From Ignavibacteriota bacterium (lineage in GTDB: Bacteria > Bacteroidota > Ignavibacteria > Tepidaquicellales > OLB5): a stretch of 54,410 nucleotides of DNA. Of this stretch, positions 17,966 through 26,445 are shown one piece after another. The stretch covers positions 1-54,410 of the forward strand of contig RPQH01000022.1 of NCBI GenBank assembly GCA_003820375.1. The letters run 5' to 3'. A program made the position numbers and the translations under genes. The number at the start of each line of letters is the position of its first letter. Position 1 is the stretch's first letter. Under the pieces are notes generated by a model. That model had not been told where the DNA came from. It saw only the letters and a program-made list of their open reading frames with translations, and ran no database searches.

Positions 17966-18234
17966 GAGATTCCATCTTTGTTCCATGAAAAACCTTTAAT
18001 TTATACTTATTACTTTTTAATAAAAAGATAAACCTGGCTATCCCGGAGATTCAGAAGGTGGAATCTCTCAATTTGAACAAACTCTGCTTCTCACATATTA
18101 TTATTAATTTGAATCTCTTCCATAACCCGTGGAAGAGATTCCATCTTTTATAACATCTTGTCAATCTATGGCATTCTTTTATAGAATAATATCTTGGCTG
18201 AGTAAAATCAATCAGGTAACAAAGATGGAATCTC
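17966..18234. repeat. Cluster of GAGATTCCATCTTT repeats with terminal inverted copies
   Basis: GAGATTCCATCTTTGTT at 17966-17982 is an exact complement of 18218-18234. A third, direct copy of the core lies at 18135-18148, where it is part of a perfect 12-bp palindrome (GAATCTCTTCCA at 18111-18122, TGGAAGAGATTC at 18130-18141). The arrangement resembles a small non-autonomous element with terminal inverted repeats, but no target-site duplication is evident. Confidence 0.5.
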
Positions 18235-18364
18235 TTTTTCTTTCATGGAAAAATGCTGCAAAAAATCAGAGTTGGGTTCAAAACAGTGCTGAGATGGGTT
18301 CAAGTTGTGCCGGAGTTGGGGTCAAGTTGGTATCAAGTTGGGTTATCGTTTTTGGAAAACAGGG

Positions 18365-18965
18365 GTTAACTCATTGCAGTATAAGGAGATAACGCCGTCA
18401 GAAATGTAAGATTTTTGATTTAAAATTTGCGATTTTGAGCCGGAAACGCAACTTTTTCATCAAAATAAAACTTCACTATATCATTAACCATTATCGTTAT
18501 GGGAAAAATCCGGCAGCAAAATATTGTCGCTATTGTTGGAGAGTTAAAGTATTACTTTAAGGAATATCATACTGAAGCAGGAGCTTCAGTCACCCCCGGT
18601 GTTACCAAGCAGGAGCTTGGTAACGAGCTTATATCTGCTCCCCTCTCCAAGCTGAGCTTGCGAAGTCCCGCTCTGCGTGGATGGAGAGGGGCTGGGGGTG
18701 AGGTTTTTAAGCAAAAAAGCGCTCAAAACACACCATAAACTCTATGCACTCAACACACTCCAAACTATTTTCAGATAAAACTTGACAATAAGCTATTACT
18801 ATATTAATTTATGATAGTGGTATTAGCTGTTGAATACAATTAACCGCAATAGTTCTTTGATAATATAGAGATGAACTAAAGCATGTCGTAATATTGCTGT
18901 AAAATACTGCTCACGGATTTGGTTAGATTTTGGAAGGGTGAAAAAAATATGTATTGAAAATGGGA
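18365..18965. repeat. Dispersed non-coding element, copy 1
   Basis: A ~600-bp region that aligns in many blocks with 40479-41017: TTAACTCATTGC at the left; GTCGCTNTTGTTGGA; two AGGA-loop hairpins; CACTCCAAACTATTTTC; AAACTTGACAAT; TACTATATTAATTTA; GTTCTTTGA; GCATGTCGTAATAT; and a conserved right end TTTGGTTAGATTTTGGA then GAAAAAAATATGTA. No frame is shared. The hairpins are ACTGAAGC-AGGA-GCTTCAGT (18571-18590) and GTTACCAAGC-AGGA-GCTTGGTAAC (18601-18624). It ends 28 bp from the stop codon of the TonB-dependent receptor gene. Confidence 0.75.
18640..18703. repeat. REP-like palindrome inserted in the dispersed element
   Basis: CCCCTCTCC and GGAGAGGGG flank a GC-rich centre, followed by GCTGGGGGTGAGG. 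This palindrome type recurs at 35920-36248 and 54294-54342. The second copy of the surrounding element lacks it, so it appears to be an insertion. Confidence 0.7.
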
Positions 18966-18993
18966 CAAGAGCTAATTCGCAATTCACAATTAA

Positions 18994-21285
18994 TCAGAAT
19001 TGAATGCTAAATCCTCCGACAGGCAAAAATGCCCATTGATATATCGTTCCTTGCTGGTTCTTGTACTCGTTCCAGAAATACTGGTAAACATTGGTGGTAT
19101 CAAATACATTCTGCAATTCAACATACGAAATTATAGTTAGCTTTTTGAAATTCCATTTTTTGTCAACGCGTATATCAAGCCTGTTGTAATCCTTATAGCG
19201 TGCTTCATTGAACTTATCGGTCTGGTACACGCCCCTGCCTGCTATAATTGATTTCTCCACATCAAATGGTGTGTATGGTCTGCCGGTAGTGTATCTGTAC
19301 TTTATGCCGATGAGCCAGTCATTGGATAGCTGGTATCCCGCAATGATGGTCAGGTTATGCCTGTAATCAAAGCTTCCCGGCTTGGGTCCGCCTTTTAATG
19401 CAGTGAACTTACTTTCCGAGAGCGAGTAGTTTATCATGCCGTAAATACCGCTGCCGGTTAGTTTCTTGTGAAGTGAGAAGTCGATGCCCTTAACATAGCC
19501 GTAACCCTTGCTTGTTGCTTCACCTACAAAGTTAGGTCCGTTCTCCGAGCCGCCGTTGACAAGTATAAGTGTCGGTATATATACACTGACGGGATAATCG
19601 CTGTAGCTTTTATAATATGCTTCAACTGTTACACGCAGGTCATCTGCAAATAAATGTTCAATGCCTGCTACATAATGATAGGTCTTAATATATTTAAGGT
19701 CTTTGTTAAGCGGGTCAGAGGTTACCCATAAATATTCGGGTGCCTGAGTGTAAATACCTGTTGAGAAATTAAGTGTTGTGATTGGTAACAGCTTAATGCT
19801 CAACCCTGCTCTTGGAGATATAGCATGTTTTTTATTTATGCCTGAAAAGTAATCATACCTTAAGCCGGCATTAAAGATAACATTATCTTTAAAGAGCTTT
19901 AAGCTGTATTGTGCAAAGGCAGAGCCCTTATTAAATTCAGATTTCAAATTTATATTAAGCACGGGAAGCGGGTCACCAAACTCAGTTGTATCCGGTCTTA
20001 CATACAGGTCATTTTTGAATCTTATATATCTTCCTCCTCCGCCTAATGTAATGCTGCTGTTCCTGCTGAGCTGGTAAAAGATTTCGGTATTTAAATTGAA
20101 ATCGGATTCATATGAATCGTAATCAAATACTACAGCATTGGTTGTGATGTCGGTCAGCAAGTAATAATAATAGTTGGATGAATTGGCAAAGGTAGTTTGT
20201 ATGAATCCCTTTTTAAATAAGGTAGTCAGGTTAAACCCTGCAGTGAATTGCTCCTGGTCTCCCTTGGCATTTCCGTAAGGATTTTCATCTGAAACTTCAG
20301 ATGCACTACCTTCAAAGCTGATTTTATCAAGTCCTGCAATACCGATAAATGTGAGCTTGTTATTTTTATTTATATCATACACAGCTTTCAGATTAAAGTC
20401 CCAGTAATTGGGAACTGCGGCTAACCTAATTGCACTTCTTATTAAATTCAGGTAGCTCCTTCTGAAGGAAAAAAGATACGACCCGTTTTTGGAAAGCATT
20501 GGTCCTTCAACCACTGCACCGAATCCTGCAGTGGACAGGTTAATATCGGCTAGGAAGCTTTTCCTCTGTCCTTCCCTGAACTTGATATCCATCACGGAGG
20601 AAAGCTTATCACCATGCTTTGCAGAGAAGCCGCCCGTTGAGAAGTTCACTTCATTGATGAACTTAACATTAATCATTCCAATCGGTCCGCTGCTGGAACC
20701 CTGCGACGGGTAATGATTGATGTTAGGTATTTCGATACCGTCAATCATTGTTAAATTTTCGCTGGGAGAGCCGCCTCTAACGATTAAGTCATTCCGCTGG
20801 TCATTACCGGGTGAAACACCCGGCAGAACCTGCACCATGCGTGATATATCTTCAACAGAGCCGGGAGCACGCCGCACTTCCTCGAAATCAAGATTGAACG
20901 TGCTTGTGTTTTCGTCGGTAGATTTCTGGAAATATTTTCCTTCAACATCTATAGTCTCTGTCTTATAGCTTCTGGATGTAAGGCCTGTAACTATTTCAGC
21001 GGGACGTGCAGATAATACTACAATATCGGTCTTTACTGCCGGTTCATAACCTGAAGCGGATATCTTTACCCGGTATGTGCCGAACGGCACACCGGTAAAT
21101 GTGAAACTGCCTGTACTATCGGTATTGGTTATTCTATTCAGTTCAATGATTGTAATTTCAGCGTCCGGTAAAGGAGATTGCGTCTCAATATCCGTTATTA
21201 AACCGGTAATTACACCTTTTGCATTTTGCGGATAAACAACCGTTGCAGATATAAGCAATATTAATATTATAGTCCATATTTTCAT
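18994..21285 (-). CDS. TonB-dependent receptor with carboxypeptidase-regulatory-like N-terminal domain
   Basis: A 763-residue outer-membrane receptor if started at the ATG at 21285; an upstream in-frame TTG would add seven residues before the signal peptide and is less likely. Signal peptide MKIWTIILILLISATVVYP; a carboxypeptidase-regulatory-like beta-sandwich ~20-105; a plug domain ~125-235 with VLPGVSP, RGGSPSENLTMIDG and a conserved GGFSAKHGDKLSSVMDI; then a 22-strand-type barrel with many alternating aromatic residues, ending in the C-terminal Phe typical of barrel proteins. It imports an unknown ligand with energy from TonB. No SusD partner lies beside it, so it is not a SusCD pair. Downstream is the dispersed element copy 1. 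Confidence 0.88.
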   Translation of the reverse strand: MKIWTIILILLISATVVYPQNAKGVITGLITDIETQSPLPDAEITIIELNRITNTDSTGSFTFTGVPFGTYRVKISASGYEPAVKTDIVVLSARPAEIVTGLTSRSYKTETIDVEGKYFQKSTDENTSTFNLDFEEVRRAPGSVEDISRMVQVLPGVSPGNDQRNDLIVRGGSPSENLTMIDGIEIPNINHYPSQGSSSGPIGMINVKFINEVNFSTGGFSAKHGDKLSSVMDIKFREGQRKSFLADINLSTAGFGAVVEGPMLSKNGSYLFSFRRSYLNLIRSAIRLAAVPNYWDFNLKAVYDINKNNKLTFIGIAGLDKISFEGSASEVSDENPYGNAKGDQEQFTAGFNLTTLFKKGFIQTTFANSSNYYYYLLTDITTNAVVFDYDSYESDFNLNTEIFYQLSRNSSITLGGGGRYIRFKNDLYVRPDTTEFGDPLPVLNINLKSEFNKGSAFAQYSLKLFKDNVIFNAGLRYDYFSGINKKHAISPRAGLSIKLLPITTLNFSTGIYTQAPEYLWVTSDPLNKDLKYIKTYHYVAGIEHLFADDLRVTVEAYYKSYSDYPVSVYIPTLILVNGGSENGPNFVGEATSKGYGYVKGIDFSLHKKLTGSGIYGMINYSLSESKFTALKGGPKPGSFDYRHNLTIIAGYQLSNDWLIGIKYRYTTGRPYTPFDVEKSIIAGRGVYQTDKFNEARYKDYNRLDIRVDKKWNFKKLTIISYVELQNVFDTTNVYQYFWNEYKNQQGTIYQWAFLPVGGFSIQF

Positions 21286-21361
21286 ATTATCTAATAATAA
21301 AAGCAATTTTTATTTCAAGATATTCCAAAATTTGGCCATAAAACAACAGGCTGCATAAAAC

Positions 21362-21386
21362 AAAAACCCTGCGAAATGCAGGATTT
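21362..21386 (-). terminator. Terminator after the Lys-Asp tail protein
   Basis: On the minus strand CCTGC-ATTTC-GCAGG is followed by GTTTTTG. It lies ~35 bp after the stop codon at 21422 and separates that gene from the TonB-dependent receptor gene. Confidence 0.65.
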
Positions 21387-21421
21387 GAAAAAACTGTAAA
21401 GCAGGTTTATTAAATAAAAAT

Positions 21422-21973
21422 CTATTTATCTTTATTTTTTCCGTGTCCGTTATCTTTATCTTTATCTTTGTCTTTATTTTTGTCTTTATCTTTGTCTTTG
21501 TCCTTATCCTTGTCATCATCCTTTTTTACATCTTTATCTTCCTGTTTTATTGTTTCAATTGCCGCCGATGTAACATTTATTTTTTTTGTTTTCCGTGCCA
21601 GCTTAATTTCATTATTATATATTACGATAGTAAGCTTATGTTTACCGGCATCATTGGGAGCTTTTATAGAAAGCAAAACAACACCGCTTTGTCCCGGCTC
21701 GATAACAACTGCATCAGTTAATACAGATGCTGCCGGATTGTTGATTTCAAATGGTCCGGTTACTGAAGTTTTTAATTGTTCGGATGACCATTTTGTATCT
21801 TTGGATTTGTTTGTAATGGTTACTGTAATAGTTGAAGTTTGCCCTGCCTGCATTTCTTTAGGGATATCTGTTATAGCACCTTTTACTTTATCGTTGGATT
21901 GTGAAAAAGATTTGTTATACGACAGAAAGAAAACAGTAATAAGCAGGAAAGCAACTACGAATGAGTTTTTCAT
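21422..21973 (-). CDS. Secreted protein with Ig-like domain and Lys-Asp repeat tail
   Basis: A 183-residue protein I cannot assign to a named family. Signal peptide ~1-25; residues ~30-130 look like a single beta-sandwich of the CARDB/Ig type (TSTITVTITNKS, EPGQSGVVLLSIKAP, AGKHKLTIVIYNN); residues ~143-183 are a low-complexity tail of alternating Lys and Asp coded by 6-bp repeats. AAAGGA lies 6 bp before the ATG. Charged repeats of this kind can bind cations or act as flexible surface tails (inference). The repeat length is likely to vary between strains by slippage. Confidence 0.75.
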   Translation of the reverse strand: MKNSFVVAFLLITVFFLSYNKSFSQSNDKVKGAITDIPKEMQAGQTSTITVTITNKSKDTKWSSEQLKTSVTGPFEINNPAASVLTDAVVIEPGQSGVVLLSIKAPNDAGKHKLTIVIYNNEIKLARKTKKINVTSAAIETIKQEDKDVKKDDDKDKDKDKDKDKNKDKDKDKDNGHGKNKDK

Positions 21974-22124
21974 AATTTGTCCTTTCTTATTAATTTATAA
22001 TAAATTACCTGTTTTTTTTAAATTTAAAAAGTAAGAAAGACCCATCCCGAAGAAGATTAAAAAAGGGAATGTGTGTTGATAAAATAATGTTTAATGTAGT
22101 GAAAAATAGAATTATATTATAGCG

Positions 22125-22952
22125 ATGGATAAAATTCAAACTAAAATAATATTAGGTGATAGCAAAGAAGTACTAAAGACTTTACATGCTAACTCTATTG
22201 ATTTAATTTTTACTTCACCACCATACGCAGACAGCAGGAAAAATACGTATGGTGGAATAAAACCGGATATCTATGTAGAGTGGTTTTTACCTATTAGCGA
22301 ACAACTTTTAAGAGTTCTTAAACCAACTGGTAGCTTTATTTTGAATATTAAAGAAAAAGCAGATAACGGAGAGCGAAGTACTTATGTGCTTGAATTAATT
22401 TTAGCATTGAGAAAACAGGGCTGGTTATGGACTGAAGAGTTTATATGGCACAAAAAAAATAGTTACCCGGGAAAATGGCCTAATCGTTTCAGAGATGCCT
22501 GGGAACGTTTATTGCAGTTTAATAAGACACGTGATTTTAAAATGTATCAGGACGAAGTAAAAATACCAATGGGTGATTGGGCAAAGACAAGATTAAAAAA
22601 TTTGAGTGATACAGACAAACGAAGAGATAATGCAAAAAATGGTAGCGGATTTGGTAAAAAAATTGCTAATTGGGTTGGAAAAGACCTTGTATATCCTACA
22701 AATGTTCTACATTTAGCCCCGGAAACAAGTAATAAAAATCATAGTGCGGTCTTTCCAAAAGAATTACCTGCCTGGTTTATTAAATTATTTACAAAGACAG
22801 GTGATTGGGTTTTAGATCCATTTTTAGGTTCGGGTACAACTTCAGTAGTGTCTAAAAAAATGCTGAGAAATTCCATTGGTATAGAAATACTGGATGAATA
22901 TTATAAATTAGCAATGAGTAACATTGCAGAAACAGAATTTACATTATTCTAA
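22125..22952 (+). CDS. Site-specific DNA methyltransferase, beta-class (probable N4-cytosine)
   Basis: A 275-residue modification enzyme. Catalytic motif IV TSPPY lies near the N-terminus (residues 30-34) and the AdoMet-binding motif I DPFLGSGTT near the C-terminus (231-239), the order of beta-class amino-methyltransferases. SPPY is most common in N4-cytosine enzymes, so that base is likeliest. The next gene begins 1 bp after its stop codon and encodes a restriction-endonuclease-like protein, so the two form a type II restriction-modification pair. The recognition sequence cannot be told from sequence. The pair looks more AT-rich than uvrC next to it, which would fit horizontal gain. Confidence 0.88.
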   Translation: MDKIQTKIILGDSKEVLKTLHANSIDLIFTSPPYADSRKNTYGGIKPDIYVEWFLPISEQLLRVLKPTGSFILNIKEKADNGERSTYVLELILALRKQGWLWTEEFIWHKKNSYPGKWPNRFRDAWERLLQFNKTRDFKMYQDEVKIPMGDWAKTRLKNLSDTDKRRDNAKNGSGFGKKIANWVGKDLVYPTNVLHLAPETSNKNHSAVFPKELPAWFIKLFTKTGDWVLDPFLGSGTTSVVSKKMLRNSIGIEILDEYYKLAMSNIAETEFTLF

Positions 22953-22953
22953 A

Positions 22954-23694
22954 ATGAATGTAATAACAAGTGATGATTTAAAGAATTTCATTTCTGAAAA
23001 TATTCAATCTTTTCATTCAAGGCGTCTTCAAAGCTTACAAACACTAAAGCTGAAAAATGTTCTTCTCAGAAAAAATCCTTACCTTTTCAAAGCAAAAAAT
23101 ATTAATACTGCTGAAACGTTTGTAAAAACTATATTAGATGCACACCTTTCTTCACAGGAAGAAGGAATATTTGGCAGCTTTTTAGAGCAGCTTGCAAAAT
23201 TCGTATGCGAAAAAGTTTACAGTGGGAAAAAATCTTCTGCCGAAGGAATAGATCTGGAATTTGAAAAAGAAGGTATAAGATATTTACTTGCTATCAAGTC
23301 AGGACCTAATTGGAGCAATAGCCAGCAAATTTCGAGGTTAAGGGATAATTTTAAAAAAGCAAAAAAAATCTTGCAGACAAATACTGGGTTAATGAACGTT
23401 GTTGCAGTGAATGGCTGCTGTTATGGAAAAGATAATTGCGATAAAGGTGACTATTTGAAAATTTGCGGTAAAGAATTTTGGGCTTTAATTTCCGGTGATG
23501 ATAATATGTTCATAGATATAATTAAACCTCTGGAGCATAAAGCAAAACAGAAAAACGAATTATTTTATGAATCATATTCTGTTGTAATAAATAATTTTAC
23601 CGAAGAATTTATAAGAGATTTCTGCGATAAGGGAAAAATCAATTGGGAAAAGATTGTTAGATTGAATTCTGAAAAGGGTTATAAAATATTATAA
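22954..23694 (+). CDS. PmeII-family type II restriction endonuclease
   Basis: A 246-residue protein from the ATG at 22954; an ATG at 22924 would overlap the methyltransferase and adds ten residues that do not fit the family start. Family features are FHSRRLxSLxxLKLxxVLxRKNPYLFKAKN at the N-terminus and NVVAVNGCCYGK in the middle. A likely PD-(D/E)XK core is GID (Asp100) followed by LLAIKSG (Lys115), with Ala where an acidic residue usually stands. It should cut DNA that its partner methyltransferase leaves unmodified. It is translationally linked to that gene. Family assignment is from recall of conserved motifs. Confidence 0.75.
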   Translation: MNVITSDDLKNFISENIQSFHSRRLQSLQTLKLKNVLLRKNPYLFKAKNINTAETFVKTILDAHLSSQEEGIFGSFLEQLAKFVCEKVYSGKKSSAEGIDLEFEKEGIRYLLAIKSGPNWSNSQQISRLRDNFKKAKKILQTNTGLMNVVAVNGCCYGKDNCDKGDYLKICGKEFWALISGDDNMFIDIIKPLEHKAKQKNELFYESYSVVINNFTEEFIRDFCDKGKINWEKIVRLNSEKGYKIL

Positions 23695-23842
23695 GGATTC
23701 TCATCATGTTATTTTATTAAAGGTAGAATTAATCTTTTCCTAACCTCAAATTTCTCAGTGCAATACCTCATTCCTTTAAACTTTAATCTTTTTTGATTTT
23801 CTTAAGGAATCTTTATGTACGCTCTGAACTGTTAAAACCTAT

Positions 23843-25864
23843 GTGGAAGTGAATGAAATATTAAGAAATAAGCTCGATAACCTTACTACATCTCCCGGAA
23901 TTTATCAATTCAAGGATAAAGCCGGGAAAATCATATATGTAGGCAAGGCAAAGAATCTCCGCAGCAGGGTGAAAAGCTATTTTACTGCCAAGCCAACAGG
24001 TCCGCGGCTTATAAGAATGATTTCCCTTATCAGCGACCTGGAAACTATTGCGGTTGATTCCGAAGTGGAATCGCTTATACTTGAGATGAACATGATTAAA
24101 GAGCTTAAGCCAAGATATAATGTTAACCTAAAAGACGATAAGACTTATCCGTATATAGTAATTACGAAGGAGCTGTTCCCGAGGGTATTTCCAACACGAA
24201 AGAGAAGAAATGACGGCTCGAAGTATTTCGGTCCTTACACGGATGTGGGCAATATGAGGCAGTCACTTAAGCTGCTCCGCGACATTTTTATGATACGCAA
24301 CTGCAACCTCAACCTCACACAGCAATCAATTGAGAATAAAAAGTTCAAAGAGTGCCTTGAGTACCACATCCACAAATGCGAAGCACCGTGTATTGCACTT
24401 GTTACTGCTAAAAAGTACAACGAGATGATAAAGGAAATAGAGAAGGTATTGAACGGCAAAACAGGTACACTCATAAATGAGCTGGAGCAAAGAATGGCAG
24501 ATGCCGCAATGGACCAGAGGTTCGAAGAAGCCGCCCTGATACGTAATAAAATAAAATCGCTCGAAGTTTACACATCGCGGCAGAAGGTTGTATCGGAAGA
24601 TATGCTTGATAAAGATGTGTTCGGATTTGTGAAGGAAGCTGACGAAGCATGTGCAATGATACTCAACATCCGGGACGGAAAAGTTATCGGCAAGCGGCAT
24701 TTCTATCTTGATACGGTTGAAGATAAAAGCGATTCGGAAATTTTAGAGAGCGTGCTGTTCCGCTATTACTCGGAAAATAATTTTATTCCCGATGAAATAT
24801 ATTTGCAGAATGAGCTCGTTGACCAGGATGCATTCAGCAAATGGCTGCATCTAAAGCTTGAAGAAAAAAGAAAAATAAACTTTGTTATTCCGCAAAAAGG
24901 TGAAAAGCATAAGCTCATCTCCATGGTGCGTACAAATGCGCAATATATGCTTGATGAACTGAAGCTGCAGAGATTAAAACGGGAGTTCATCCCGCACTCG
25001 GTTACTGCATTGAAGCGTGACCTGAGATTAACAGCGCTGCCGAGGAGAATAGAGTGTTTTGATATATCGCATGTGCAGGGTACCGATACGGTTGCTTCGA
25101 TGGTGGTATTTTACGACGGAAAACCGCGAAAGAACGACTACAGGAAATATAAGTTACAAACAATACTTGATGAAGTGGGCAGACCTGATGATTTTGCTTC
25201 AATGCGTGAAGTAATATACCGCAGGTACAGGCATTATGCGGAAAAAAATATTGAAGAACCTGTGAATATCGGCACTAAGATATTACAGGAAATTAATCCT
25301 GAGGTTCGGGAAGATAATAGTCCATCAACTCAGCTGAATAATGAAGTGTTTGATGAGACCAACAACCCTCCCTCAACAGACCTCGTAACAGGCGAGGCAG
25401 GCGTGACAAATACACTTCCTATGCCCGACCTTATTGTTATTGACGGGGGAAAGGGACAACTGTCATCAGCAGTGAAAGTATTAACCGACCTTGGTATAAA
25501 GAGCCAGAACATAATCGGTCTTGCAAAAAGACTGGAAGAAGTTTTTCTGCCGGGTATGTCTGATGCACAGTCAATTCCGAAAACATCAAGCGGATTGAAA
25601 TTGCTTCAGCGGGTAAGAGATGAAGCACACCGCTTTGCAATAACCTATCACAGGCAATTGAGAAACAAACGCACAATCCACAGCGAACTTGACGACATAA
25701 AAGGCATTGGTGAAAAAACCAGGCAAAAGCTGCTGACTGAATTCGGCTCTGTTGATAATATTAAACAGATGGTTGAAAACAATTACGATGAGTTTGAAAA
25801 GAAGGCAGGAAAAAAAGTGGCGGAGAGATTGAAGGAAGCTTTTTCAAATAAGAAAGAAGAATGA
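23843..25864 (+). CDS. uvrC: Excinuclease ABC subunit C
   Basis: A 673-residue nucleotide-excision repair nuclease that makes the two incisions around lesions with UvrB. N-terminal GIY-YIG domain (SPGIYQFKD at 17-25, YVGKAKNLRSR at 32-42); UVR motif ~212-247 (EEAALIRNKIKSLE); RNase H-like nuclease ~390-590 with FDISHVQG (Asp407) and LIVIDGGKGQL (Asp534); helix-hairpin-helix ~622-665 (IKGIGEKTRQKLL). A ~60-residue, low-complexity insert (about 471-529) splits the RNase H-like domain. The start is GTG at 23843; another GTG lies two codons later. Stand-alone gene followed by a 7-bp repeat array. Confidence 0.96.
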   Translation: MEVNEILRNKLDNLTTSPGIYQFKDKAGKIIYVGKAKNLRSRVKSYFTAKPTGPRLIRMISLISDLETIAVDSEVESLILEMNMIKELKPRYNVNLKDDKTYPYIVITKELFPRVFPTRKRRNDGSKYFGPYTDVGNMRQSLKLLRDIFMIRNCNLNLTQQSIENKKFKECLEYHIHKCEAPCIALVTAKKYNEMIKEIEKVLNGKTGTLINELEQRMADAAMDQRFEEAALIRNKIKSLEVYTSRQKVVSEDMLDKDVFGFVKEADEACAMILNIRDGKVIGKRHFYLDTVEDKSDSEILESVLFRYYSENNFIPDEIYLQNELVDQDAFSKWLHLKLEEKRKINFVIPQKGEKHKLISMVRTNAQYMLDELKLQRLKREFIPHSVTALKRDLRLTALPRRIECFDISHVQGTDTVASMVVFYDGKPRKNDYRKYKLQTILDEVGRPDDFASMREVIYRRYRHYAEKNIEEPVNIGTKILQEINPEVREDNSPSTQLNNEVFDETNNPPSTDLVTGEAGVTNTLPMPDLIVIDGGKGQLSSAVKVLTDLGIKSQNIIGLAKRLEEVFLPGMSDAQSIPKTSSGLKLLQRVRDEAHRFAITYHRQLRNKRTIHSELDDIKGIGEKTRQKLLTEFGSVDNIKQMVENNYDEFEKKAGKKVAERLKEAFSNKKEE

Positions 25865-25874
25865 AAATTTATTG

Positions 25875-25958
25875 ATTACAGATTACAGATTGCAGATTGA
25901 AGATTACAGATTGCAGATTGCAGATTGCAGATTGCAGATTGCAGATTGCAAATTGAAA
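25875..25958. repeat. 7-bp tandem repeat array (ATTGCAG) after uvrC
   Basis: About twelve copies of ATTGCAG with variants ATTACAG, ATTGAAG and ATTGCAA begin 10 bp after the uvrC stop codon. The central copies are identical, as expected for a slipping microsatellite. Confidence 0.9.
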
Positions 25959-26052
25959 AATTGGAATATTGAAATGAAATGAATAGTCACACCTGACTGC
26001 CTCCGGTAGTTAGTGACGTAACAACATTGAACAGATTAAATTACAAATAATA

Positions 26053-26074
26053 AAGAGATTCCCGCTTTCACGGG
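26053..26074. repeat. ATTCCCG hairpin before the YjbR-family gene
   Basis: ATTCCCG and CGGGAAT form a 7-bp stem around CTTTCA about 10 bp before the ATG at 26086. This is a common dispersed genomic palindrome; an effect on translation of the next gene is possible but unproved. Confidence 0.5.
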
Positions 26075-26085
26075 AATACAATAAA

Positions 26086-26430
26086 ATGACTTTAGACCAC
26101 ATACGCGAATACTGCTTAAAGAAAAAATTTGTTACAGAGGAGTTTCCCTTCGATGAGGAAACGCTTGTATTTAAAGTGATGGGAAAAATGTTTTTGCTGA
26201 CAAACCTCAATCCTCCGCTCAGCATAAATATCAAATGCGACCCTGAAACAGCGATTGATTTGCGTGAAAGATATGCAGCAGTGTTACCCGGCTATCACAT
26301 GAATAAAAAACACTGGAACACAGTTGAGATTGACGGAACAATTTCTCCAAAACTTATTTTTCAATGGATAGATGATTCTTATGAGTTGGTGGTGCAATCA
26401 TTACCGAAGGTAAAAAGAGAGAAGATGTGA
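26086..26430 (+). CDS. MmcQ/YjbR family protein
   Basis: A 114-residue protein with the family pattern: LDHIREYCLKKK and EEFPFDEETLVFKVMGKMF near the start, SINIKCDPE in the middle, and PGYHMNKKHWNTVEIDG with a conserved His-Trp later. The fold is a small double-wing structure suggested to bind DNA; the cellular role is not established. Length is normal for the family. It is a single gene convergent with the toxin-antitoxin pair on the other strand. Confidence 0.88.
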   Translation: MTLDHIREYCLKKKFVTEEFPFDEETLVFKVMGKMFLLTNLNPPLSINIKCDPETAIDLRERYAAVLPGYHMNKKHWNTVEIDGTISPKLIFQWIDDSYELVVQSLPKVKREKM

Positions 26431-26445
26431 AATAAAAAGATGTAA

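Larger units (their letters stand above)
17445..18993. other. 1.5-kb non-coding, repeat-rich region
   Basis: No supported gene. It contains short hairpins at 17781-17814, an inverted TGTCATTCCAGC pair (17828-17885), a cluster of GAGATTCCATCTTT repeats (17966-18234), and the first copy of a dispersed element (18365-18965) into which a REP-like palindrome is inserted. Two short open frames here (18129-18392, 18499-18738) run through repeats and are not believed. Confidence 0.6.

Noticed and set aside
18129..18738. Two short plus-strand open frames (18129-18392 and 18499-18738)
   Set aside because: They run across palindromes and the dispersed element, and the second frame is not kept in the other copy of the element. 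No ribosome site or protein-like composition.
18994..21285. SusC-like outer-membrane transporter of a polysaccharide utilisation locus
   Set aside because: No SusD-like gene or glycan enzyme lies beside it, and the protein is shorter than usual SusC. Called a general TonB-dependent receptor.
21310..22034. Open frames on both strands across the Lys-Asp repeat gene (21310-21519 minus, 21443-21721 plus, 21468-22034 plus)
   Set aside because: They arise because the 6-bp repeat is open in several frames. The minus-strand frame 21422-21973 alone has a signal peptide and ribosome site.
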